Positions 44,472-52,474 of a stretch of DNA of 64,000 nucleotides are shown piece by piece. Location: assembly GCF_916618895.1 (NCBI RefSeq), contig NZ_OU745391.1:1488001-1552000 (forward strand), written 5' to 3'. Under the pieces are notes generated by a model, which searched no databases, was not told the DNA's origin, and worked only from the letters and a program-made list of their open reading frames with translations. The first letter of the stretch is position 1. Every line of letters starts with the position of its first letter. The stretch is from Pseudoclavibacter sp. Marseille-Q3772. GTDB lineage: Bacteria > Actinomycetota > Actinomycetes > Actinomycetales > Microbacteriaceae. Made by a program: the position numbers and the translations under genes.

Positions 44472-45166
44472 ACCGTAACGGCGGGCGTGACCCCGAGAAG
44501 CTGCTGCGCAGCACCGATCGGTTCGAGCCACACTTTGCCGGCGAGTTTCGCGCCTTCGCCCTGCAGGCAACCGGCCTTAATGCCAATGAACGTCACGGTG
44601 AGGTCAGCCGGGATAACCGCTTGGGGTTCGGCAACTTCGCCGCTGTCGGGGTCGATTCCTGAAGGGAGGTCGACCGCGATGACGAGTGGATGCGGGTTTT
44701 CGGCGAGTGCTTGACGGACCGCAATCGCCCACTCGCGTGCCGTTCCGCGCAGCGCGGGGGAGCCGCCGGCTGCGGTGCCACCGGCACCGAGACCGAGGAT
44801 GCCGTCGATGATGACGTCGGCGTTCGCCAGGAGTCCGGCAGTCTGTGGGGGAGTAGCGTCGGTGAGCACAGTGACGCCGGATGCGGTGGCGGCGGCTTCC
44901 GGTTCTGGGGAGAGCTGACCCATGACTGGCACGATATCGGCGTGCACGCCCGCCGTCGTGAGCATGGATGCGGCCCAGCACGCATCCCCGCCGTTATCCC
45001 CGGCACCGGCGAGCACGAGCACGCGCGAGGTGCGCGGGTCTGGCAGCAGACTCGTGACGTGATCGGCGAGAGCCTGTGCGGCGCGCATCATCAGCGGCAC
45101 GTCGCGTTCGAGCAGGGGCGCTTCGGCGGCGCGGATCTGAGCGGCGGTGTATCCGAGTTCGGGCAT
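44468..45166 (-). CDS. nnrE: NAD(P)H-hydrate epimerase (YjeF N-domain)
   Basis: 232 residues. Repairs hydrated NAD(P)H. 'YTAAQIRAAEAPLL' start, 'RVLVLAGAGDNGGDACWAASML' (phosphate-binding NGGDG-like loop), 'ADVIIDGILGLGAGG' with catalytic Asp, and 'VIAVDLPSGIDPDSGEV' are canonical. The C-terminal kinase domain found in fused NnrD/E proteins is absent, so a separate dehydratase should exist elsewhere. Confidence 0.9.
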   Translation of the reverse strand: MPELGYTAAQIRAAEAPLLERDVPLMMRAAQALADHVTSLLPDPRTSRVLVLAGAGDNGGDACWAASMLTTAGVHADIVPVMGQLSPEPEAAATASGVTVLTDATPPQTAGLLANADVIIDGILGLGAGGTAAGGSPALRGTAREWAIAVRQALAENPHPLVIAVDLPSGIDPDSGEVAEPQAVIPADLTVTFIGIKAGCLQGEGAKLAGKVWLEPIGAAQQLLGVTPAVTV

Positions 45167-45289
45167 GGATGCAGTCTGCCACGGTGGGTTGCCAAGCGGC
45201 ACGATCGGGCAACGATGTGTGCTGCGCATTGAGATTCTGAGCGTGTGATCGATACGTTTGAGGTGAGCAACGATTGGGAGTTGGGGAGT

Positions 45290-45688
45290 ATGCGTGGTGC
45301 ATTGAGGAGCCTGTTGCCGGTACTGGTCTCGGCAGCGGTATTAGTCGGGTGCGTGGATGCGCACAACGCCGATGTCGCCGCGGTGCCGGTAACATCGTCT
45401 GCCCCAGGCGGTCCATCGCAGGCGCAGATTGATGAGTGCGTGCGCTTGAGCATCGAACGACTCGCAAGGGATACACATACGACGTTTGACGAGGCGAACG
45501 AATCGTATCGGCGTGACCGAAACCCGGATGCGATTACAAGCGAACCAATCGACGGTGGTTGGCTACTCACGATTCCATCGCGACCGATGACCGACAGAGT
45601 ACATCCCGCTTTCTGCGAGGTGATCGCGGGGGAGGTCACCGCGATCACCCCGTATGAAATGGAAAGGCGTGGAAAGCCCGTTAGCTGA
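45290..45688 (+). CDS. Lipoprotein A, partner of convergent PG-binding-like protein 1
   Basis: 132 residues from ATG 45290 with GGGGAG upstream; GTG 45245 would add 15 residues ahead of the signal peptide. Lipobox 'SAAVLVGC', then a Ser/Pro linker and a small domain with cysteines in 'QIDECVRL' and 'PAFCEVIAGEV'. Lipoproteins B (46302) and C (53687) show the same two-cysteine plan. Its stop overlaps the convergent gene's stop by 8 nt. No recognised family. Possible immunity or anchor protein (inference). Confidence 0.7.
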   Translation: MRGALRSLLPVLVSAAVLVGCVDAHNADVAAVPVTSSAPGGPSQAQIDECVRLSIERLARDTHTTFDEANESYRRDRNPDAITSEPIDGGWLLTIPSRPMTDRVHPAFCEVIAGEVTAITPYEMERRGKPVS

Positions 45689-46058
45689 CAAGCCGACCGC
45701 GGAAATCGTTCCACGTCACGTTGGTGTTTGTGAATAGCGACGACCACGGTTCGTAGGCATGAATGGATGCGGTGTAACGCCAGTTATAGGCGTACGTAAT
45801 AACTCCAATTACCGTGTTCTTGCCCACGGCTCCGTCAATTGGGCCGGTATAACCAGCGCGGGCTTGAATGGTTCGCTGGATACCTTTGATGGTCTCGGGG
45901 CCCCAAGCGCCGTCTACTGGTCCTGAATACCGCCCCAAGGCCTTTAGGGCGGCCTGAATTGCAAAGCGAATGTTTTGCGGAGGTTCGGCCCATTTGTAGT
46001 TCCAGCCGTATTGGCCACTTCCCTGTGCGGAGGGTTCGACCACGTATGCGAATGACAT
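45681..46058 (-). CDS. PG-binding-like repeat protein 1 (signal-less)
   Basis: 125 residues from ATG 46058 (AAAGGA upstream). Two peptidoglycan-binding-type half-repeats: 'GRYSGPVDGAWGPETIKGIQ' and 'GYTGPIDGAVGKNTVIGVITYA'. The N-terminal 'MSFAYVVEPSAQGS' is nearly shared with protein 3 (54050), and the C-terminus ends 'TWNDFRGRLVS'. No signal peptide or membrane helix. Under the shared two-box promoter at 46107-46135. May bind cell-wall material after non-classical export or lysis (inference). Confidence 0.7.
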   Translation of the reverse strand: MSFAYVVEPSAQGSGQYGWNYKWAEPPQNIRFAIQAALKALGRYSGPVDGAWGPETIKGIQRTIQARAGYTGPIDGAVGKNTVIGVITYAYNWRYTASIHAYEPWSSLFTNTNVTWNDFRGRLVS

Positions 46059-46106
46059 TATTATTCCTTTCGGTAGTAGGTGCGAGCCGGGAATCCGCCT
46101 CATACC

Positions 46107-46135
46107 TACTGCCGCAACGCAACTGTGTGTTAACC
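46107..46135 (-). promoter_or_regulatory. Shared two-box promoter, copy for PG-binding-like protein 1
   Basis: Minus strand GGTTAACA - 14 bp - GGCAGTA. The GGCAGTA box ends 48 nt before ATG 46058. The same boxes with the same spacing precede three other genes of this island. Confidence 0.75.
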
Positions 46136-46301
46136 AGGCAATGCGACCGACGCCTCCCTGTCGCTTCATGGTGTAGTGATCACGAAGCTAATATTTTCTG
46201 CGCTGCCGATGTAATCTTGTCTCGAAGTGTCGGGATCACGAGTTGCTATCGAATCCGCAATTTGCAAATTTCGCATGCAGCCGAATCCTATGCTGGTAGG
46301 T

Positions 46302-46658
46302 ATGGTTCGGAAAGCGTGGATAGTCGGCGCAGTGTGTACGCCCTTGCTTGCGGGTTGTGTTCAGCAGGCGAATGAGCCGGAACAGTTACACCTGAGTGAT
46401 GATCAGCGCGCTCAAATACTTGATGACTGTCGCGAAGCGACACTGCACGACGTCCTCGGAGCCATATCTGAAGAGCACGCGGTGGCACACCTGGAAAGGG
46501 AATACACGTTTGATGAAGCTGTGATCAGTCGAGATGGCGATGAATATCTCGTTGTGGTGCAGTCGAACACTCAGCGGGCGGATGGGCCGTGGACGCTGTA
46601 CTGCGAGCACAATGGCCGGTCTGCCGTTGTGGAGACCGGCCATCGGCCTTTCCCTTAG
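46302..46658 (+). CDS. Lipoprotein B, partner of convergent PG-binding-like protein 2
   Basis: 118 residues from ATG 46302, with lipobox 'CTPLLAGC'. ATG 46290 (four residues longer) is an alternative; neither has a well-spaced ribosome-binding site, and a TATGCT box 7 nt before 46302 raises the possibility of a leaderless start. The mature domain contains 'LDDCREATLHDVLG', 'YTFDEAVISRDGDEYLVVV' and 'LYCEHNGRSAVV', the same cysteine layout as lipoproteins A and C. The stop overlaps the convergent gene by 4 nt. Confidence 0.65.
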   Translation: MVRKAWIVGAVCTPLLAGCVQQANEPEQLHLSDDQRAQILDDCREATLHDVLGAISEEHAVAHLEREYTFDEAVISRDGDEYLVVVQSNTQRADGPWTLYCEHNGRSAVVETGHRPFP

Positions 46659-47026
46659 AGCCCGTAGCCGTTCACGACTGCCTTGTAGAACTGGGTCCAG
46701 AAGAGGTCGGGGCTGGTTACCAGCCCGCTCGCCGGTAGATCTGAGCCTCCGAGCTTGAAGGAGGGATGATAACCGGACGAGGCCCATGCATATCGCATGA
46801 CGCCCCATCGTGTGTTTGGTCCAACGGCACCATCGATCGGTCCGGTGTATTGTCCTGCGCGGCTGATAGCGCTCTGGATGCCGCGAATCGTGTGCGGGCC
46901 CCATGCTCCATCTACCGGCCCGGCGTATAGCCGCCGTGCTTGAAGTGCGGCCTGGACGCGTGCGCGTAGGTTAGCAGTGGTTGGTTCGCGCCACTGCGAA
47001 TTACTTTCGATTTCGTAACTTGCCAA
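46655..47026 (-). CDS. PG-binding-like repeat protein 2 (signal-less)
   Basis: 123 residues from a TTG at 47026 (TTGGAAA upstream). Two half-repeats 'YAGPVDGAWGPHTIRGIQ' and 'QYTGPIDGAVGPNTRWGVMRYA', and a C-terminal 'DLFWTQFYKAVVNGYGL' comparable to the W-x-x-F ends of proteins 1 and 3. The N-terminus differs (lacks the VEPSAQGS block). No signal peptide. Promoter copy at 47111-47139, immediately followed by an 11-bp hairpin. Confidence 0.7.
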   Translation of the reverse strand: MASYEIESNSQWREPTTANLRARVQAALQARRLYAGPVDGAWGPHTIRGIQSAISRAGQYTGPIDGAVGPNTRWGVMRYAWASSGYHPSFKLGGSDLPASGLVTSPDLFWTQFYKAVVNGYGL

Positions 47027-47084
47027 CTGATTTCCAATTTTTCACGCCACTTCGCGTTATCAGAGTGACCATTGCGGTAATGAA

Positions 47085-47110
47085 CTGATGAGGGAATGAT
47101 CCCTCATCAG
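47085..47110. repeat. Perfect 11-bp inverted repeat at the 5' end of the PG-binding-like 2 transcript
   Basis: CTGATGAGGGA - ATGA - TCCCTCATCAG. It directly abuts the GGCAGTA box, so transcription from that promoter would begin within the first arm and give a transcript with a 5' hairpin. It may also act as an operator or as terminator for the sigma-like gene that ends 52 nt away. Confidence 0.7.
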
Positions 47111-47139
47111 TACTGCCACGGGAGATCAAGTTGTTAACC
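47111..47139 (-). promoter_or_regulatory. Shared two-box promoter, copy for PG-binding-like protein 2
   Basis: Minus strand GGTTAACA - 14 bp - GGCAGTA, identical in both boxes to the copy at 46107-46135 although the spacer sequence differs. Confidence 0.75.
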
Positions 47140-47161
47140 GTTCCAGAGCTGGAATGCGAAA

Positions 47162-47764
47162 TCATTCAGGGATCAGGCTAGAGGTCTTGGGGATCAATTT
47201 TTCAAGGATTGTGGATGTGAGCTTGTCGCGGAGTGCTGCTAGGGCCTTGTGATGAGTTTTCGAGACGGCGGCCCGTGAGATGTTGAGTTTTCGCGCGGTC
47301 TCCGCCTGAGTGAGGTGATGCTCGTACATGAGAGTGATCACTTCTTGCTGCCGACTGGTGAGTGTTTTGCGAGCTTCGACAAGGTATTGGACGAGTTTTG
47401 ATTTTGCTTCGGCATCGAGCTTTCGTGTCACAATTGCCTCAGGCGATTCTGTGCGGGTGGCAAATTGCAGACCCGATTCGGCGAGCTGCTCGTAAGAAGT
47501 GTTGGAGACCCATTTTCGGTCCGTTCGGTAAAAGCGATGTGCGTTCGCTTCTTCGATTCGCCAAAGCTCCGTCAAGATTTCTTGGGCGTCTCTGGCGGGC
47601 GCGAGCGTGCCGTGAGTCCGAGCGCGCAGTTGGCGATCACGATCGATCATTCTCGCCAACTCGTGTTTGGTGACTCGATAGAGGTGTGTCTCTGAAGTGT
47701 TCCCACCTCGCGCCGCTTCGTTCGCGAACGCGAGAACAACTTCAGCGTCGGGGATTGAGTCCAT
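47162..47764 (-). CDS. Sigma-region-4-like regulator
   Basis: 200 residues. The C-terminal part (about 125-185) is a clear sigma-70 region 4/LuxR-type helix-turn-helix: 'LTSRQQEVITLMYEHHLTQAETARKLNISRAAVSKTHHKALAALRDKL'. The N-terminal ~110 residues ('LAPARDAQEILTELWRIEEANAHRFYRTDRKWVSNTSYEQLAE') show no obvious region 2, so it may be a diverged ECF/phage-type sigma or a standalone activator. Located amid genes sharing the GGTTAACA/GGCAGTA promoter, it is the best candidate for recognising it (inference). Confidence 0.65.
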   Translation of the reverse strand: MDSIPDAEVVLAFANEAARGGNTSETHLYRVTKHELARMIDRDRQLRARTHGTLAPARDAQEILTELWRIEEANAHRFYRTDRKWVSNTSYEQLAESGLQFATRTESPEAIVTRKLDAEAKSKLVQYLVEARKTLTSRQQEVITLMYEHHLTQAETARKLNISRAAVSKTHHKALAALRDKLTSTILEKLIPKTSSLIPE

Positions 47765-47886
47765 GATTCCTCAATTCCGGTGGCCGTGGCGCCATCGGCG
47801 GAAATGACGGAATGGCGCCTGATTCGATCAAGTGCTGCCCTGCCCGTCGAGCGGTTCTATGGACGTATATTTGTGTGAAAGGAGTG

Positions 47887-48057
47887 CTATTTCTGGTTCG
47901 GAGCTTCGACGTCGATCGTGGTGTTGGTGACCGTCATGGTGCCGTCACCGTGAAACCTCACGAGTGTTCGACAACCGCGTCGAATGATTTCGACTTCCTG
48001 AGTTAGCTCGTCAACTCGGCACACGGTCTTCCCATGTGCATTCTTGATGGTTTTCAT
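47887..48057 (-). CDS. Small protein of unknown function
   Basis: 56 residues from ATG 48057 with GGAGTGAG upstream: 'MKTIKNAHGKTVCRVDELTQEVEIIRRGCRTLVRFHGDGTMTV...'. Beta-strand-rich with two cysteines; the phrase 'RTLVRFHGDGTMTV' resembles short anti-repressor/excisionase-like or SHOCT-free small proteins, but no family can be assigned. It sits between immA and the sigma-like gene on the same strand. Confidence 0.5.
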   Translation of the reverse strand: MKTIKNAHGKTVCRVDELTQEVEIIRRGCRTLVRFHGDGTMTVTNTTIDVEAPNQK

Positions 48058-48120
48058 CTCACTCCATTCGCGTGTTAGCAATGATGCGTACGCCTAGTGG
48101 AAAATTTTTTCGCGCCTCCT

Positions 48121-48770
48121 CTACTTCGCTGTCAGCCCCAGACGGTGAATGCGCCACTTTGTGGCCTCTCTCGATACTCGAAAGGCGTCGGCAAGTTCAG
48201 CGAATTTCGTTTGGCGCTCCTGGGTGTTCATCTCGCACCACTTCCTGGCGATGTGCGCGTTGAAGTAGCTCGTGAACGTTGGGCGAGGCATGAGCAGGCA
48301 TGCGCCCAAGTGGTTTGCTTGGAGCTCCAGCCGATTTTGCAGGCCGTCTGCAGACTGGGAGGCTGTGTTCGTTTCGCATCGGGCCACTTTGGTCACTGTT
48401 TCCTGCTGCTGTTGTTGCAAGAAATACTCTTCGTGCAGGATGAGGTGTGCGCACTCGTGAGCAACGGTGAATCGATGGCGTGTTTCTGGTTGGGTCATAT
48501 GCGCATTGGTATCGAGAACAATCGTTCGGGGTGGAAACGTGAGGTCGACCGTCGGGTTCTTATCACCTACCGAAAGTGAAGTGGTCTCGAATGTCGTGAG
48601 ACCCAAGATGCTTTGGTCGCTGGAGAGGTGAGCGAAGTCCAAGCTCGCGCCCCGAGTGCAAACTCTGCGAAGTGCTCAATATCGGTCGGCTGTGGGTTTT
48701 CGAGAAGGTATCCGTCGCGGTACGTAGCCAGTAGCTGCTCCGCGATGTTCTCGAGTTCCGTGAACTTCAT
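48121..48770 (-). pseudogene. ImmA/IrrE-family metallopeptidase, frameshifted
   Basis: N-terminal part from ATG 48770 ('MKFTELENIAEQLLATYRDGYLLENPQ...EFALGA') and the rest in another frame from about 48640 ('LDFAHLSSDQSILGLTTFE'). The catalytic zinc motif HECAH in 'HRFTVAHECAHLILHEEY' and 'LELQANHLGACLLMPRPTF' are intact. The break is in GGGGCGCGAGC (48641-48652), explained by an extra CG. If real it inactivates the protease; if a sequence error, the gene is complete (~216 residues). The family cleaves or relieves XRE repressors such as the one encoded upstream. Confidence 0.8.
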
Positions 48771-48793
48771 GAAACGTGGCAAGACGCCCACAA

Positions 48794-49165
48794 TTACTTC
48801 CAATCGCCCTCGATGATTTTGACAATTTCCTCCCACTGCTCGTCGGTGAGGGCTCGTTCCTTGGCTCGGCGGAGCGCCACCCTCGCTCCACCGGTGTCCA
48901 TGATGTAGTCGGTGAGATCTACGGAGACCTGATGGTCTCGAGTGCGAGCAGCCAAATCAAACATCTCTTCTCGCTCGACCTGCGTCAGCTCCAGCGCTAC
49001 GGCAATCGCCTCAAGCTTTGAATCAGGGGCCGCTCGGCGTCCCTTCTCAATGTCGCTCAGATACGGGGCCGTCACGCCAATGCGATCTGCGAACTCACGC
49101 ATAGTGAGTTCGGCTTGTTTTCGTCGCGAAGCGATGAACTCGCCAAACGTAGCAGGGGTGTCCAT
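48794..49165 (-). CDS. XRE-family transcriptional regulator
   Basis: 123 residues from ATG 49165 (AAAGGA upstream). HTH: 'FGEFIASRRKQAELTMREFADRIGVTAPYLSDIEKGRRAAP'. The C-terminal part 'LTQVEREEMFDLAARTRDHQVSVDLTDYIMDTGGARVALRRAKE..LTDEQWEEIVKII' is the dimerisation region typical of regulators paired with ImmA/IrrE proteases in mobile elements. Divergent from the 815-residue gene; their shared upstream region carries the two-box promoter. Confidence 0.88.
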   Translation of the reverse strand: MDTPATFGEFIASRRKQAELTMREFADRIGVTAPYLSDIEKGRRAAPDSKLEAIAVALELTQVEREEMFDLAARTRDHQVSVDLTDYIMDTGGARVALRRAKERALTDEQWEEIVKIIEGDWK

Positions 49166-49252
49166 GAGCATCCTTTCTATGTACGCAGACATGCTAACAA
49201 GCAGTATCGCGCTCGGCAAGTGGAGGCCGCAGCGGGCTGACCAGTTGTCGCG

Positions 49253-49281
49253 AGTTAACAGTTCATGCCTCCGCGGCAGTA
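49253..49281 (+). promoter_or_regulatory. Shared two-box promoter, copy for the DUF1906 protein
   Basis: Plus strand AGTTAACA - 14 bp - GGCAGTA, ending 50 nt before ATG 49332. One change in the first box relative to the consensus GGTTAACA. Confidence 0.75.
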
Positions 49282-49331
49282 GAGGTGACGGGCACCACCT
49301 GGGTGTCGCGTCCTCTATCGAAAGGATGATC

Positions 49332-51779
49332 ATGGCTGATGAAATGGTTCTCGAAACTCAAGTGTGGCTCAACACCACCTACAAGGGTCGCCCTGGCTGG
49401 CGCGGTGTGCCTGAGGATGGTTTGACGGGTTGGGACACAATCTACGGACTGCTCCACGCACTGCAGATTGAGCTGGGCATCGAAGAAACAGCGGATAATT
49501 TTGGGCCCGGTACCGAGGCGCGTTTCAAGGCGCGATGGCCTCACGGCATCGTTGAACAGTCTGAGAAAGATTCGTCGCAGGATAACGTGTACGCAATTAT
49601 CCAGGGTGCCCTTTGGTGCAAGGGGTATTCCACGGGTGGGCACATCACGCGAAATTTCTATGACGGTACCGGGGGAGCGATCCGAAAATTAAAGTCCGAC
49701 ATGGGTATTGATGGGGATTCAACGGTAACCCTTGAAATCATGAAAGCGCTCTTATCGATGAACCAGTTCGTGTTGCTTGAGCGATATGGTGCCAATCCGG
49801 TCCTCCGTGACATGCAACAAGAGATTAACCGGAGTTACCAAGATTATACGGGAATCGTTCCGACCGATGGCTTGTACGGACGGGAGATGAACGTGGCGCT
49901 AATTCAGGTATTGCAGGCGCTGGAGGGATTCACCCCCGAGGAGGCAACCGGAAATTTTGGGAAAGGGACTACCGCTCGTCTTATAACGATCAACCGCGGC
50001 AATGCCGAGAGATACCCAGAATGGCTCTGGCTTGGTCGGGTTATGCTCATCGCAAACGGCTTTCTTGGCTACCCCGCGGGGGAATGGGATGGATTCCTAG
50101 AGGAGAGTATTCGCGAGTTCCAGCAAAAGTATAAGCTTCCAGGCACGGGTGAGCTTGACCGTGCGACGTGGATGAGTCTGTTTATCTCCCACGGTGACCC
50201 AGACCGTCCCGCAGTGGCCTGCGATACCCGCTTTGAGATCACCGCTGAACGTCTGAAAATTCTCAAAGCGGATGGATATGAAATCGTAGGGCGGTACTTG
50301 TCGGAAGATGGACAAGAAGACCTCGCACCGTCGGAGTACTGGAAAGCCATCCGCCCGGGGGAGCTCGAGCGAATCACGGAGGGCGGCATGAAGTTCTTCC
50401 CAATCTTCCAACATGATGCACGCGAATTGGTTGATTTCTCGAGTGCAACGGGCGCAGCTCATGCGCATCTCGCACGCGAAGCCGCCGAGCGCCTCGGTAT
50501 TCCTCCAACGTACATCTATTTTGCCGTAGACTTTGACGTGCTTGACCACGAAATTGAGCCCCGAATTGTGGAGTACTTCCGGGCTGTAAACAACAATATC
50601 CAGGGTGGGTACAATGTTGGTATCTATGGGTCGCGTAATGTCTGTGCAAAAATTATCGGGCAGGAACTGGCGGGATCTGCATTTGTTGCCGACCTGTCGT
50701 ACGGGTTCTCCGGTAATCTCGGGTTCCTGATTCCCGATATGTGGAATTATGATCAATTCGCGGAACTGGACAACTATCGGGGAGGTGGCTGGGATCTGGA
50801 TCGCGTTGCGTATTCTGGACAGATTCCGCCTGTGAGCTACGTCGCCTCGAGAAAAGCAGGTGGTAAGGCGGTGGTGCAAGAAGCGACTGACTACACCAAA
50901 TTGGCTCCCATAGATCTCATTTGGCATCTTGAAAAACGATTCGAAGAGCTCCGTGCCGCAGGTAAATTTTCTAGTAAAAGCGGTGCAATCTGGCGCGGGG
51001 TGATCAACTATCTTGCGAAAGACTATCTCCGTGATGGGGGCAACATCAGTGCACTCCAGTGGGAGATTGCGGCTGAACCATTTGCAAGAGGAAATTCTAT
51101 TGTCCTAGAGAACGATCCAGTGGCGTCAAAGATCATCGCTGTACTGGATCGGTATATCAGCGGACGACGACAATCCATGATTGATGTCGACGGCGAGAGT
51201 GTGGATCTTTCTCACCTGAATGCAACTATTCTTGGTTACTTGACGGGTTTTGTGGTTCCGGATCAATGGACTGGGTGGGCAGGTGACTTGGCTACGGCTA
51301 TGGCGCAGATTCAAAAGGTAGTGAAATGGAATCCGGGTGTAGATGTTCAAGTTGTTGCTGATGCGCTTATCGGGGCGAGGGAGCGTTTCCGAAGCCAAGG
51401 GGCGCTCCAGGGCTTGATCCTTGAGGATCCACAAGGTTCTGGGGGCGTTATTGAGAACTCGTGTAACCGTGACGATCTCTGCTGTGATGGGGATGCTATT
51501 GCGCTGCTTCGGGCCTTGCGAGACGGAGATGGATGGGATGTTCATCATTTGTCTAATACGCTGCGTGCTTACTACACTGACTCGTCTCGGCTTTCTAGTC
51601 GATTTAAGGAGATTGGTTGGAGTGTGGGTGCCAGTGATTTCGATTCTGCTCGATCAGCGTTCTATTCTGGTGTTACAGGACCCGGAGATGAAGCCCTTCG
51701 GAGCGGCTTGGCCGGAACTGTCGATGATGATGTCATAGTGGCTGCGTGTGAAGCCCTTGCTCGTTTTGTATTTAATTAG
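49332..51779 (+). CDS. Large PG-binding-like/DUF1906 glycosidase-like protein
   Basis: 815 residues. ATG 49332 is chosen with AAAGG 6 nt upstream; frames further upstream are antisense to the XRE gene. No signal peptide. Residues 1-290 contain several peptidoglycan-binding-like units ('PEDGLTGWDTIYGLLHALQ', 'PTDGLYGREMNVALIQVLQ', 'PAGEWDGFLEESIREFQQKY'). Residues ~295-480 match the DUF1906 (Rv2525c-like) glycoside-hydrolase fold: 'ILKADGYEIVGRYLS', 'GMKFFPIFQHDA', 'PPTYIYFAVDFDV', 'YNVGIYGSRNVC'. The last ~330 residues are unassigned helical sequence. GC and codon use are lower than the flanks. The stop overlaps the convergent membrane gene by 8 nt. Confidence 0.8.
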   Translation: MADEMVLETQVWLNTTYKGRPGWRGVPEDGLTGWDTIYGLLHALQIELGIEETADNFGPGTEARFKARWPHGIVEQSEKDSSQDNVYAIIQGALWCKGYSTGGHITRNFYDGTGGAIRKLKSDMGIDGDSTVTLEIMKALLSMNQFVLLERYGANPVLRDMQQEINRSYQDYTGIVPTDGLYGREMNVALIQVLQALEGFTPEEATGNFGKGTTARLITINRGNAERYPEWLWLGRVMLIANGFLGYPAGEWDGFLEESIREFQQKYKLPGTGELDRATWMSLFISHGDPDRPAVACDTRFEITAERLKILKADGYEIVGRYLSEDGQEDLAPSEYWKAIRPGELERITEGGMKFFPIFQHDARELVDFSSATGAAHAHLAREAAERLGIPPTYIYFAVDFDVLDHEIEPRIVEYFRAVNNNIQGGYNVGIYGSRNVCAKIIGQELAGSAFVADLSYGFSGNLGFLIPDMWNYDQFAELDNYRGGGWDLDRVAYSGQIPPVSYVASRKAGGKAVVQEATDYTKLAPIDLIWHLEKRFEELRAAGKFSSKSGAIWRGVINYLAKDYLRDGGNISALQWEIAAEPFARGNSIVLENDPVASKIIAVLDRYISGRRQSMIDVDGESVDLSHLNATILGYLTGFVVPDQWTGWAGDLATAMAQIQKVVKWNPGVDVQVVADALIGARERFRSQGALQGLILEDPQGSGGVIENSCNRDDLCCDGDAIALLRALRDGDGWDVHHLSNTLRAYYTDSSRLSSRFKEIGWSVGASDFDSARSAFYSGVTGPGDEALRSGLAGTVDDDVIVAACEALARFVFN

Positions 51780-52215
51780 TTGAGCGAGTGTTCGTGGGGC
51801 GGCGATTTTCAAAGAAAAACAGCCGCCCCACCCAAAAGACGAGTGCAGATAGTCCCCAGATTCCGAAAGGTTGATCCAAGTCGTCGAGTGGTTTGAAGAA
51901 TTCGGCGTAGAGTTTGGCGAAATCAATTGGTGGGAAAATGATTGTGGTGCTGAGAACCCCGGCTGCGTAGAGGGAAATGGGCATGACAAAATAGCGGAAG
52001 AGGGGGCGTGTCTTGGGGACTTTATATGTTGCTATCAGCGACAGGGCTGGCACCAGTACGACACCTGATCGGGCAAAAAATGCCAGCAGCCAGCCTAGCG
52101 GTGCCTGCCCCAGTAACGCGAGCCAAGTGAACTGAAAAAGCCCAAACGTTCCTACCAATGTGAGGGTGTCGAGTAGTGACTTGAGGTTAGAGGTGTAGTT
52201 GACTGGGTGATTCAT
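51772..52215 (-). CDS. Four-helix membrane protein, partner of the DUF1906 protein
   Basis: 147 residues with hydrophobic segments at about 18-45, 47-63, 75-95 and 118-136 ('IWGLSALVFWVGRLFFFENRRP'). AAGGA precedes ATG 52215. No family recognised. A broken paralogue lies at 52475-52938 with the same order of motifs ('PLGWLL', 'PISLYAAGVLST' vs 'PVSLYITGTLST', 'GLSALVFWVGRLFFF' vs 'GLSALLIWLGRLLFF'). Convergent stop overlap with the DUF1906 gene repeats the pattern of the three lipoprotein pairs. Confidence 0.65.
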   Translation of the reverse strand: MNHPVNYTSNLKSLLDTLTLVGTFGLFQFTWLALLGQAPLGWLLAFFARSGVVLVPALSLIATYKVPKTRPLFRYFVMPISLYAAGVLSTTIIFPPIDFAKLYAEFFKPLDDLDQPFGIWGLSALVFWVGRLFFFENRRPTNTRSTN

Positions 52216-52474
52216 GAAGATCCAATTCCTTGTGAAGACGTCAAATGTCCAAGCGTCGGTTTTGTGTGGCTATTCGAGGGGTTGGTTTCGGCGGATCAAT
52301 CTGTCAGGGTACGGTGCGAATGAGGTCCTCTGCGGGCAAGTAGTAGGCCTATCGGGCTGAGGAGTGTGCCGGTAGTATAGCGCCAACATCGGTGGCTAAC
52401 ACTGTGCCCTATCGTGTGGGGTGACGCTCCAACTCGAAGGGTCGTGAGTGCAGAATATGAGACGTTTGCGAGAT

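Noticed and set aside
47162..47764. LuxR-type response regulator
   Set aside because: The HTH could fit LuxR, but there is no receiver domain, and 'LTSRQQEVITLMYEHHLTQAETARKLNIS' reads better as sigma region 4.
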